Shown here piece by piece: positions 20,984 through 30,780 of a stretch of DNA of 64,000 bases. The first letter of the stretch is position 1. Each line of letters begins with the position of its first letter. The position numbers were made by a program, and so were the translations under genes. The stretch comes from Macrolepiota albuminosa (lineage: Eukaryota; Basidiomycota; Agaricomycetes; Agaricales; Agaricaceae), in assembly GCA_027475525.1 (NCBI GenBank), contig JAMWFC010000117.1:4202183-4266182 (forward strand). Reading direction: 5' to 3'. The notes beneath the pieces were generated by a model, which worked only from the letters and a program-made list of their open reading frames with translations, made no database searches and was not told the DNA's origin.

Positions 20984-23900
20984 GATATTCAGCATGCATG
21001 TTGAATTCAAAGATGTGCCAGCAAGCCTCAGGAGCAGAAATGTATCTGGCATCCAAGTGTTCCTTGATTTCATTCCTCTCCTCCCTAGCAATCTCCAAAG
21101 TTGTCCTATCATGGCCCTTGTAGATGTACTTGTGAATGTATTTGATTGCATCCACTGAAGCACAGACTTCCACATTGATATGACATTGGAATTTGGCTGA
21201 GAGATATGGATTGTATGGGACAACATTACGATTGTCATAACGACAACCATGCTTTTCAAAAAAGCGGCCATTGTTAGGTCTGGCATATTGGGGATAGCCA
21301 TCATCACCATACTGTGTAGCTTCCTGAAATTCCTTGGGATATCTCTTGGAACATTTGCCATCTACCATGCACTTGGCATTGGGAAAATCTGCTCCACATG
21401 GACCATATTGGTAGTAACAACCTAATAACAAAGGTCAGTCACTGCATTGATAATTCAAGCAAAGCCAATACCTGATACAATTGAGGCTGAGTCACTGGAT
21501 CAGGAATTTGAGCAGAAACAATAGTGTCCACATGAGCTGCATCTTTGATCTTGTCATGATGATGGAAAAAGATCAAGATATGTATATGTGGAAGTCCCCT
21601 CTTTTGAAATTCAATGGTATGGACAGATGCCACACATTTTCCAAATAGACCATCTTTTATGTCCTTCAAAAGAGCATTTTTCTTGAGTTCAAATACTCTG
21701 GCAACAATATCTGGACGGTCAGAAGCTGTTTGCCTCTTTCCATTAACCATAGGTTCTTTTAGCAGAGCCTCTTCTATTTCAGGCCACTTTGGATTGGCAG
21801 TCATGGTGATGAAGAGATCTGGTTTATGGAAATGTCTGCAAATAGCCATAGAGTCCTGGAATAGTTGCTGCATGTGTCGTTCACTTCCAACATGAGAAGA
21901 AGGAAGGACCACCCATCGGCCTTGTCTGTGTAAGTCTTCATCTCCAGTAGCTGCATTGACCACTCCTTGATAGACTTCAGCCCTAATCTTCTTTTGATTC
22001 TGCCTGACCCAGTTGAGCTTTGATTGTTCTATTGATGCCCATGCATCCACAACATATTGCTGGAACAGTCTGCTACTCCAAAGCAATGCAGCATTGGCTT
22101 CCAAAGCCCTCTGCTGCAGCCTATATGCATAATATGCAGTTTGGCTAACCTTTTTGGCTCTTTGTTCTCCTGCTGGTCCAAATTGAGATTGAATATTGGT
22201 GTGAAATCCAGGTTCTCCAGTTGGAAATATGACAGTATAGTGCAAGGGAGTATAATAGGGATGCAAATGGCTGATTCGCTTCAATTGACCTCCATGCAGA
22301 TGCAGGACTATGTCACGGTGATCTGATCGTTCTTCAGAACCATCTCCTGGTATAATTGCAGCAACTCCTTCCTGTTCATTAGGGTTGTTATAGCGTTGAT
22401 GGTCTCCAAAGTCAGCTCTAAGTTGAACAGAAAGCCTTTGTGGTTGGCCTTCAGGTACTTCTGTCATAATCTGCTTTGCAAGCTTGTATAAGCCAATAAA
22501 GGGATTGACTCTATGAAGCATATCCTGCAAAGAAGCCATTATCTGAGGATCCAATCTAGGATTGCTTCCTTGACGAAAAGCCAATTGTTGATTGTGATCG
22601 TAGAAGTAGAGTTGTGCATACACAGGATGATTGCCTTCAGTTGGAAGCAAAGCACCTGTCAGATGATGGAGCTCTCCATTGATCCTAAAGCTGTATGGTC
22701 CAGGAGCATTGGTAATTGCATGGTCAATCTTGACTCCCAGAGATGTAAATGCAAAGGCTGCATTGTATTGGCAAATAGATGCTTTGAAAGCATCAGAAAG
22801 AGCATGATGGCCTTGGAGTAAGCCAAGCAGTTCTGGTGGAGCGTCTGCAAGTCTGGGCAAATCAATCTGCCCTTGTAAACAGCACATGCCAAACTTGGGA
22901 TTATATAGGGTAGATCTAGACAGCTTTTCATCATCAAAATGTAGAGCATGACAGTGTGGACATGCAACATCCATAGAACCAAGATAATGTGCTGAGGGTT
23001 CATCTATATAAGGCTGTCTTCCTCTTGGAAGAGCATTTCTGCCTTGAATATGATCAACCCTTTGTAGAATAGGAGGTGCTGGTAGATTTTGCTGCCTGTT
23101 ATCTCCAGGTGGATCCACATACTCCAATTCCTCCTCCATATTTTCAGCAGGATCATTCCTAGGATCATCTAGTGGATTTGGATCAATCTCATTGTCTATG
23201 GGATGCTCCAAATACTCCAAAGGATTCTGAAGCATCTCATCAAAAGCTGCATGGATATTTTCTAACCCATGAGGATCTAAATCATTAAAATCCTCTTCAA
23301 GATCAGCTAAATGTTGCTGTTCCCAGTCTTGCAAGATCCTTTCAGCTCTAGCCTCATTCAAAGGCCTATGTTCAGGGTTGAGATCTATATGCTGTTGACT
23401 TTTGTTAGTCAAAGCAGCTTATAAAATAAAAGGTGTGTTTATCTCACCTCTGGCACTGGTTGTTGTAAAGCAGCCAATCCTTGCTGTTGTGTTCTCTGCT
23501 CTTCAGCCCTTATCCTTTGTACTTCAGCTAATGCCTGCTCTTCAGCTATAGCAATATTTCTGAGCTGTTGTTGCTCATGCAATACTGCTAATGCCTGTTG
23601 TTGCCTTTGCCTCTCCTCTTCTTCAGCCAAAGCAATATGTCTGAGCCGTTGCTGCTCTTGCAATACTGCTAGTGCCTGCCATTGTCTATCCTGCTCCTCA
23701 GCTGCAGCAATGTGCCTCAACCTTTGTTGGTCTTGCAATGCTGCTAATGTTTGTGGAGCAACCTGCTGATTAATTTGTCTTCCTCTATTCCCAAGTGCAG
23801 GTGGCAATGGTAATGGCATTGTGAAGTTTGGCAAAGCAGGCATTCTAGGTATAGGATTCCATAAAGGAGCATCCCAACCTTCAGGCAAATGAGTTTCAGG

Positions 23901-24640
23901 TATACTCATAGCAGTCCCACCAACTACAGGCTGATTGACTAATCCCACTCTATTATCTCTTCCATGCACAGCAGCTGGTAGAGGTGCTACTATTGAAGGC
24001 ACATAAGGAGCTCTATGTGCAGGAAGAGGTAGAGGTGGTATCATTCTAGGAATTGGATTTTGCAAAGGAGCATTCCATCCTTCAGATAAATGAGTTTCAG
24101 GAATAGCTCTAGCAAATAGATCCTCAGCAACAGTTGGTGGTCTAACAGGCCTCCTCAAAGAGCTAGAAGTATTTCCTCCAGAGCTTGAACCAATCTGATT
24201 ATTTCCCCCAGTTCTCATATTCCCCAATCCTGTAGTTCCAAGTTGTACATCCTCAGATGCAAATAAGTTCATAGCAACAGTTGGTCCAATAGGCCTTCCC
24301 AAAGAGCTAGAGGCAATCTGATCATTTCTTCCAATTCTCATATCCCCAGTTCTCATATCCCCAGTTCCCATATCCCCAGTTCCATAATGAAGTGGTATAA
24401 CCACTGAAGTAGATCTTCTACTTCTATTTGAATATCCCCAGTTCCCATATCCCCAGTTCCATAATGAAGTGGTATAACCACTGAAGTAGATCTTCTACTT
24501 CTATTTGAACAACACTCATCAGGATCAGTCATTTGTAACTGTTGTAGCCTGCTTTGAATCCTAGCCTGCTGTCTTTGACCTTCAGGAGTACTGGGTTCAT
24601 TATTAGAATGAGTAGTTGAAGATTGCCTGAAAAAATAGTT
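20984..24640 (-). CDS. Helitron Rep protein (helicase truncated)
   Basis: A rolling-circle transposase. Exons on the minus strand: Gln/Arg-rich N-terminus from about 24,640; a region with four repeats of the type ALAVLQEQQRLRHIA; a short intron near 23,405-23,455; the Rep-bearing exon (23,400-21,470); a further intron near 21,435-21,470; then the last part to 20,984. Rep motifs visible are the two-histidine box in RGLPHIHILIF near 21,590 and the two-tyrosine box in KYIHKYIYKGHD near 21,110. The sequence ends in FEFNMHAE, where full-length proteins continue into a PIF1-type helicase of several hundred residues. The 77-bp repeat at 24,355-24,509 disturbs the N-terminal exon. Confidence 0.85.
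24355..24509. repeat. 77-bp tandem direct repeat 9
   Basis: Copies offset by 77 in the N-terminal exon of the Helitron gene; it also overlaps a short natural ATATCCCCAGTTC repeat. Confidence 0.95.
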
Positions 24641-25553
24641 TTTTAAGCATTTTCATAGCTTAAAACTATTGAAAGACACTTACATGATGAATATATCAAT
24701 AGCCCAAAGTTGTCCAAGTGTTACTATAAGCTGAATTGAATTTTTCTTGATTTTATTTAATTTTTTAAGCATTTATAAAGCTCAAAAACAATAAAAGTCA
24801 CTTACTACAATAGCCCAAACTTTCACTATAAGCTGAATTGAATTTTTCCTGATTTTTCTGTGATTTTTTCGAATTTTTTAAGCAATTTCCAAGCTCAAAT
24901 ACATTAAAAATCACTTACAATGATCAATCAATAGCTGAAAGTTGTCGAGCTATTGAATGTTTGTTAAGGATCATTGATCAATCAATCAATCATTACTTAC
25001 TTTGTAGTTGAGTTTGAAAATTTTGCTATAAGAATGTTTGTTAATGGTCATCAATCAATCAATCAGTCAATACTTACTTTGTAATCAAGTTTCGAAGTTG
25101 TAGCTAAATTGATCATTTATTAATAGTCATCAATCAATCAATCAGTCAATACTTACTTTGTAATCGAGTTTCGAAGCGTTGCTATAAGAATGGTTATTAA
25201 TATTTGTAAATCAATCAATCAATCAACACTTACTTTGTAGTGTAGTTTACTCACTACAACGTTGAAACCGTGGAAAAATTGATGCTGTTTGGTTTAAGAA
25301 TATGCGAGGCGTGAAAACTGGTGTCCACTAAATCGTGTTTTGGCCTCAGCCACATCCACAAACTCCGGACACCTTCCACATGTGTCCGAGAGATAGCATA
25401 CAGTAAAATATTTAATATACAATTTTTTTTTTAACTGACCAAAAAACAGACGAAAAAGACAACTATTTGTCAGCCTTAGTCATCGATGACTCAGCTGACA
25501 AATTTTTAGTCATCACATCAAATTCCTACAAAAGTCGTCCCATTCTATATAGA

Positions 25554-26336
25554 CGAGCTACGATTCGTGCCTTTGGCACAAATTTCGTAGCTCGTTGGGG
25601 GCTTCGCCCCCAAACCCCCCCCAACTAAGCCTCCACCCTAACCTCACTTCGTTCGGTTAGGGCTCCAAGTATGTATAGAGAACTCAGTGCTCATTCCCGG
25701 CCTCAACCTCACTTCGTTCGGTTAAGGCCTCCGCATCTCACAACTCAGTGCTCATTCCCGGCCTCAACCTCACTTCGTTCGGTTAAGGCCTCCGCATCTC
25801 ACAACTCAGTTCTCTTTCCACAACTCTCACAGCATTATTGTAAACTAAATTGAATTTTTCGGATTTTATTCAGCATTTATAAATCTTTAAAAAACTAAAA
25901 ATCAGTATATTAGTAGCATTTGAATTTTTCCTCATTTTCTGGTAATTTTCCTGGAATTATTTGAGCATTTTCCACTAACATCTCCTGAAAAACAGAGCAA
26001 TTGAATTTTTCTTGAAATTTTCAGATTTCATTAAGGATTTATAAATCTCAGAAAAACTAAACTCAGTGTATCAGTAAGCCTTGAATTTTTTCTAATTTTT
26101 TAGTGATTTTATCTGAATTTTTTAAGCATTATCTACCAACATTTATTCAAAACAGACCAAAAAGACAACTATTTGTCAGCCTTAGTCATTGATGACTCAG
26201 CTGACAAATTTTTAGTCATCACATCAAATTCCCACAAAAGTCGTCGCATATACTATAGACGAGCTACGATGACTCAGCTGACAAATTTTTAGTCATCACA
26301 TCAAATTCCCACAAAAGTCGTCGCATATACTATAGA
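25554..26336 (-). mobile_element. Short Helitron unit 2 (non-autonomous)
   Basis: The minus-strand 5' end TCTATAGTATATGCGACGAC is at 26,336. The 3' end abuts the 5' end of the autonomous copy. The 3' part carries a G/C hairpin (GGGGGCGAAGCCCCC) and then a larger inverted repeat, CGAGCTACGA ... TCGTAGCTCG, with GTGCC/GGCAC inside it. No coding sequence; a natural 61-bp tandem repeat lies at 25,681-25,820. Confidence 0.65.
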
Positions 26337-26347
26337 CGAGCTACGAT
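26191..26347. repeat. 77-bp tandem direct repeat 10
   Basis: Copies offset by 77 spanning the 5' terminus of Helitron unit 2, so that terminus appears twice (26,259 and 26,336). Confidence 0.95.
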
Positions 26348-27099
26348 TTGTGCCTTCGGCACGAATTTCGTAGCTCGTTGGGGGCTTCGCCCCCAAACCC
26401 CCCCCAACTAAGCCTCCACCCTAACCTCACTTCGTTCGGTTAGGGCTCCAAGTATGTATAGCTTCGCCCCCAAACCCCCCCCAACTAAGCCTCCACCCTA
26501 ACCTCACTTCGTTCGGTTAGGGCTCCAAGTATGTATAAAGAACTCAGTGCTTAATCCCAGCCTCAACCTCACTTCGTTCGGTTAAGGCCTCGGCATTTCA
26601 CAACTCAATGCTTAATCCCAGCCTTAAGGCCTCAGTATTCTTCAACTCAGTCCCTTCCACAACTTTCAAAGCATTATTGTAAGCTAAATTGAATTTTTCT
26701 TGAATTTTTTGGATTTTATTAAGCATTTATAAATCTCCAAAAAACTAAAATCAGTGTATCAGTAGCCTTTGAATTTTTCCTGATTTTTGAGTGATTTTCC
26801 TGGGGTCTTTGAGCATTTTCTACTAACATCTTCTGGAAAACAGACCAATTGAGTTTTTCTGAAATTTTTCACATTTTCCTGAGCATTTTATAAATCTCAG
26901 AAAAACTCAAGTCAGTGTATCAGTAGGCCTTGAATTTTTTCTGATTTTTCAGTGATTTTATCTGAATTTTCTAAGCATTTCTAATGCTGAAATGAGCCAA
27001 CTCTTATGTTATTACCCTAAAAGGAAGGTTCTTGGTCAGCCTTGGTCAGCCTTACTAATCAGATAGTTCCCACAAAACGGTTGTCCCATATATTATAGA
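26337..27099 (-). mobile_element. Short Helitron unit 1 (non-autonomous)
   Basis: The minus-strand 5' end TCTATAATATATGGGAC is at 27,099, preceded by A in the flanking copia sequence, as expected for Helitron insertion between A and T. The body is AT-rich with repeated GATTTTT-like words. The 3' end has the same hairpins as unit 2. Confidence 0.65.
26384..26537. repeat. 77-bp tandem direct repeat 11
   Basis: Exact copies at 26,384-26,460 and 26,461-26,537, in the 3' hairpin part of Helitron unit 1. Confidence 0.96.
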
Positions 27100-27159
27100 T
27101 TACCTTCTGGCCTGATCTTGACAAATGACATGTCACTGAAGAACAATGAAGAATGTATC
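27100..27159 (+). pseudogene. Copia C1 pol fragment, left of G4
   Basis: It reads PSGLILTNDMSLKNNEECI in the same frame as the copia sequence after G4 (FMSKKPYCQFLGALMWAQ), so the two were contiguous before G4 inserted. The upstream side is cut by the Helitron 5' end. Confidence 0.75.
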
Positions 27160-27428
27160 TGAAACAAAGTCAAGTAGGGTTAGCCTTACAGTCACACTGA
27201 CAGAACCAGATCAATAATTCGATTCTAGTACTACGAAGTATGACAGTAAAATTGGCTGCCTTATGTAAGGCAGCCAGCATGTATGTACAGTAAATTCGAT
27301 TCTAGTACTACGAAGTATGACAGTAAAATTGGCTGCCTTATGTAAGGCAGCCAGCATGTATGTACAGTAGTAATAACTAATTAATATAATTGTATATTAA
27401 TTAATTAACTAAAATATAATATGTTACA
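27160..27428 (-). repeat. 3' LTR of G4
   Basis: TGTAACATATTATATTTTAG start and CTTTGTTTCA end on the minus strand. It contains a 10-bp-stem hairpin at 27,254-27,275. Without the 77-bp repeat (27,216-27,369) it would be 192 bp, close to the 194-bp related LTR at 62,534. Confidence 0.92.
27216..27369. repeat. 77-bp tandem direct repeat 12
   Basis: Exact copies at 27,216-27,292 and 27,293-27,369 in the 3' LTR of G4. The same duplication occurs in the 5' LTR. Confidence 0.97.
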
Positions 27429-27617
27429 TGCCCCCCTTTGAGACTGGTAATCAGTCTCGATATAAAGAGGGACAATTTGTCCGTGTCACTAAGTAGGTCA
27501 ATGTGGAGGCACTCTGGTCCTCCACGGCTCGGAAATGTCCAGGTCATCTGTCAAAAAATACAACGCCGACGTTAACCAACAGTATGAATTGAAAAAGAGA
27601 TGAGCCGCCTACGAGGG

Positions 27618-28787
27618 TTACGCAGATAGCGGACGCAACAACTTGTGGACTGTATTGATCCTCATCTCATTGTCGGTGTTAACCGAGGATGATAAGGCAA
27701 CGGGGCCCGACGATGTTGAGGCTGTAGGAGCCTGAACTGACGTTGACGGGTGAGACGGAGAGGGGGGGTATGGCCCGTGTCGAGAGCGGCGTTGCCATAA
27801 GTCTCGACAGTTGGGGTTCATCCCCACCGGATAAAATAGTCCACTTTCAAGGTACTCATGACCTTGATCGGATTCGCGGGCGAGTAGGGCGTGAAGACGA
27901 ATCATATCATCGTCGGTGGGCAGTCGCCAATCATCCCACCGCGTGATGGCTGGGGGCTCTCCATAGATGTCCAGTCGACGATGGCATTCATCGTTGACCT
28001 CACGGAATTGGTCAATGGAGGCTGTGGCCGCAAGGAATTGATTTTCGAGGTAGACCACGCCGAAAGTATAGGCGTGGTCTACCCACTCTAGAGGTACGCT
28101 GTTGGCTATCATAGCACGAAGCACGTCAGCATTGGTGATGTTGACGGCACTAGCCGCGTCAAAATATGGGGGTCGGAACTGGACGTCAGTCCAGCTCATG
28201 GGTTCGAAGGGGGTACTAGGGTTGGCAGCGTCGTAATCAGCGACCGCCTCACGATACAACCTGGGACGCGCCAGAATCAAGGCCAACAGCCTTGCAAACC
28301 GTCCGCGAGCTCTTCCCAAAGGGGACAATCCATGCGTCAAGGCGTGGCCCAGGAGAGTACGCCAGTGAATGCGATACGCTCGATCCACTGCAATGCCGTA
28401 CACTGAATTCATCATTCCTGGCCGACAGAAGTAAAGTATGTTCTGCGCCAGCTTGTCCAGATCGAAGGTGAAACGTACACCTTCGGAATCAAACCCGGAA
28501 AGCGTAAAAAACGGTCTTCCGGCTCGGTCCTTCCATCGCAGGTACCCGTCTGGGGTCGGCATGACCGCGATGTTCATGTGGTGGGATGATAGATCCAGAG
28601 GGGGCAAAATGTGCTCGTACTCTGGTGAACACACCAGAGCCATCGTCCTATCCCTCACCGACGTATAATAGTTAATACTGATGCGCTGAAACTTGCACAA
28701 CAGATAATAGGCCTCAGTGCGTAGAGACACTGACGTGAACTTGTTCTGCGAAAGCTCATAAAGCTTTTGCAACTGCTGGGGATTCAT
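27618..28787 (-). CDS. G4 extra ORF 2, unknown function
   Basis: An open frame of about 389 residues from the ATG at 28,787 (MNPQQLQKLYELSQNKFTSV). I do not recognise the family. The protein is mixed alpha/beta in look, with many Trp, Tyr and Arg, no cysteine pattern, no signal peptide, no membrane span and a Pro/Ser-rich tail. It lies on the same strand as pol, upstream of the 3' LTR. It may be spliced to or read with the preceding extra ORF. The DNA includes a 12-bp-stem hairpin at 28,050-28,082. Confidence 0.6.
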   Translation of the reverse strand: MNPQQLQKLYELSQNKFTSVSLRTEAYYLLCKFQRISINYYTSVRDRTMALVCSPEYEHILPPLDLSSHHMNIAVMPTPDGYLRWKDRAGRPFFTLSGFDSEGVRFTFDLDKLAQNILYFCRPGMMNSVYGIAVDRAYRIHWRTLLGHALTHGLSPLGRARGRFARLLALILARPRLYREAVADYDAANPSTPFEPMSWTDVQFRPPYFDAASAVNITNADVLRAMIANSVPLEWVDHAYTFGVVYLENQFLAATASIDQFREVNDECHRRLDIYGEPPAITRWDDWRLPTDDDMIRLHALLARESDQGHEYLESGLFYPVGMNPNCRDLWQRRSRHGPYPPSPSHPSTSVQAPTASTSSGPVALSSSVNTDNEMRINTVHKLLRPLSA

Positions 28788-28808
28788 CGGGAATCTCCTC
28801 GGTACCAC

Positions 28809-30550
28809 TCAGTTCAACTCCTTCGAGGTATGGTAATACCTCTCTCCCTTTTCTTCCTTGTGCATCTTCGTGGCCAAGGCTTCATCGCTCACAAATACCG
28901 TATTGGTGAGCCGGGAGTAATAGAAATGGCGGTTGAGTGCCCCGCCGTAGAACCAGTTGGACCGCTCCACCAACGTCCCACTGACAAACACCCCGAGGCC
29001 ATCAGGAATACGGCCTGTGGCCTGCTCCTCCTGGTCTTTATCGACCTTTGCCTGCCGGGCGGCCTTGTGCTTCCTCCGAGCCTCTTTTTTGCATTTCTTG
29101 TCTAAACGCACTCGGCGTTTAGCGGGAGTTTCTCCTTCCGAGGGGGTCTCATCGGATGACTCCCCATAATCACTCCCGTTGCTCGGTTCGTTCAGACCGA
29201 GCGCAGCCAATGTTAAGAGTCGCCCTTCAACCTCGGCATCCGTCCTTGTGTCCTTTATGGGGACCGCGGACACATACGCCCTCAGTGGTGCCTCAAACTG
29301 CACCACTGCTCCAAACCGCATCACAACTCTGTCTGCTCCTTGCGGGACACATACGCCCTCAGTGGTGCCTCAAACTGCACCACTGCTCCAAACCGCATCA
29401 CAACTCTGTCTGCTCCTTGCGGGACATCTGCTCCAAACTCCACTTCTGACAGGACCACCTCATCCTGCCGCTTCGCCCCTGACTGCTGGGAAGGCGCATG
29501 TGTTGACGAGGACAGTCCTCGTAAACTATTGTCAACCTCCACGAGCTCGTCATGTAACTCGGCCGGGCTCGGAGTGAGTTCTCCAGATTCCCGCACCCCA
29601 ACTTCCGGTCCTGCATCACGCGCTCTGAGGCGTTTTGCCTCAGGTAGCTCCTCTGATGACAACGGACGCTTCTTCATAGCGTTCGTGAAAGTTTTAATAG
29701 TATTGTCGTTACGCTGCTGCAGCATAACGATCTCATCCAGCAGACCCGTAATCACCATCTGAGCCACCGGATCCGCTAAAAATGTGGACTCCGGTGGCAC
29801 TCGCTGGCCGGCAGATATGAGGTGTCTCCAGACTGCCTCTGCCTGAGGGTCCAACACCTCCGACGGCGTCCCAATCTCCTTTCCTTTCTCTTTCTCCGCG
29901 TACGATAAGCGCTGCGGAGATGGTGCACGACGAGGTGATGGAGATGCTCGTCGGGGCGGTGTTCGAGGTCGGGGTTGACCTCAAGTCTGCGTTCTCACTG
30001 ACGGTTCATCCCGTCTGCGCCCTACTACATCTCAAGGCCTGCCTACTCGTGCCCCGGTACTCCTCGGAGGCGATCGCCTCCGGTCTCTTCTATATGTCTC
30101 TCGTGGGGGCGGCATCCTCTCTCATTGTCGTCGAGGTTGCACCACCTCGCTCTTTCCTTGCTGTTGACGCCCTGCGTCGTCGTCCACGTCCATGAGTGCT
30201 ACCTGTGGCGCAGTTAGTGCTTTCTCATCCGAAAGGAGTGTACTTGCACTCTGGGTCTGCATCTGCTGCATCGGCATTGGCATTCCCCACATAACCTGTC
30301 CTCCCATCTGCTGTCCAGGACCAGCTGGTCCTGGGAAGTATGGCATCTGAAAAAACTGCAGATAAAACTGCGGAGGTTGTCCAAATTGGGCTGGGTTCTG
30401 CCCAAACTGGGACACCACTAGATACGACGCCACAGTCGGCGTCGTTACAGACTGCTGAACGTTTTGCTGGGGGCGATCCCCCCCTCCTCCAGAACCCTGT
30501 GGGTTCTGAGGCTGCTGCTCACTGGTCGTACGCTGGTAAGGGTACGACAT
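28809..30550 (-). CDS. G4 extra ORF 1, unknown function (broken)
   Basis: It starts at about 30,550 (MSYPYQRTTSEQQPQNPQGS) with a Pro/Gln/Met-rich, presumably disordered region. After a closed stretch (29,860-30,120) that may be an intron or decay, a helical segment (LDPQAEAVWRHLISAGQRVP) follows, with a basic patch KRRVRLDKKCKKEARRKHK that could bind nucleic acid or act as a nuclear signal. The frame is cut by the 77-bp repeat at 29,268-29,426. No known domain is visible; not an envelope protein, as there is no hydrophobic span. Confidence 0.5.
29268..29426. repeat. 77-bp tandem direct repeat 13
   Basis: Offset 77, with an 82-base match run, in G4 extra ORF 1. Confidence 0.96.
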
Positions 30551-30780
30551 GGTAATACAAAAATGTCGATGTGTTGGTGGGAAAAAACACACTAAATTCC
30601 CCATCATCAGGTTACATAACCTGATCTGAACGCCAACTCCGCATCACAATCCGAATTATCTCCTCAGATAGATCACTCTCCATCTTATCTATCCAGAACA
30701 ACCATGATCCGATCCAGATCAGACACTCAGTCGATCTGAGCTCCGATTGATCCGGCCTACATCTTATCACTGCCATCAAT

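Larger units (their letters stand above)
20984..25553 (-). mobile_element. Helitron, 3' (helicase) end lost
   Basis: The minus-strand 5' terminus TCTATATAGAATGGGACGAC is at 25,553. Downstream are an intron-rich leader and a Rep-bearing gene, cut at 20,984 by R1 before the helicase domain. AT-rich spacers (24,650-25,500) between the terminus and the first exon contain no ORF and several TCAATCAATCAATC-like runs. Confidence 0.8.

Noticed and set aside
20979..21431. Short ORF ending MHAEYL taken as a complete small protein.
   Set aside because: It is the last part of the truncated Helitron gene; the final codons run into R1.
25681..25820. A 61-bp tandem repeat with conserved blocks, at first CRISPR-like.
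   Set aside because: Only two copies plus a partial, no spacers, in a eukaryotic Helitron; an ordinary tandem repeat.
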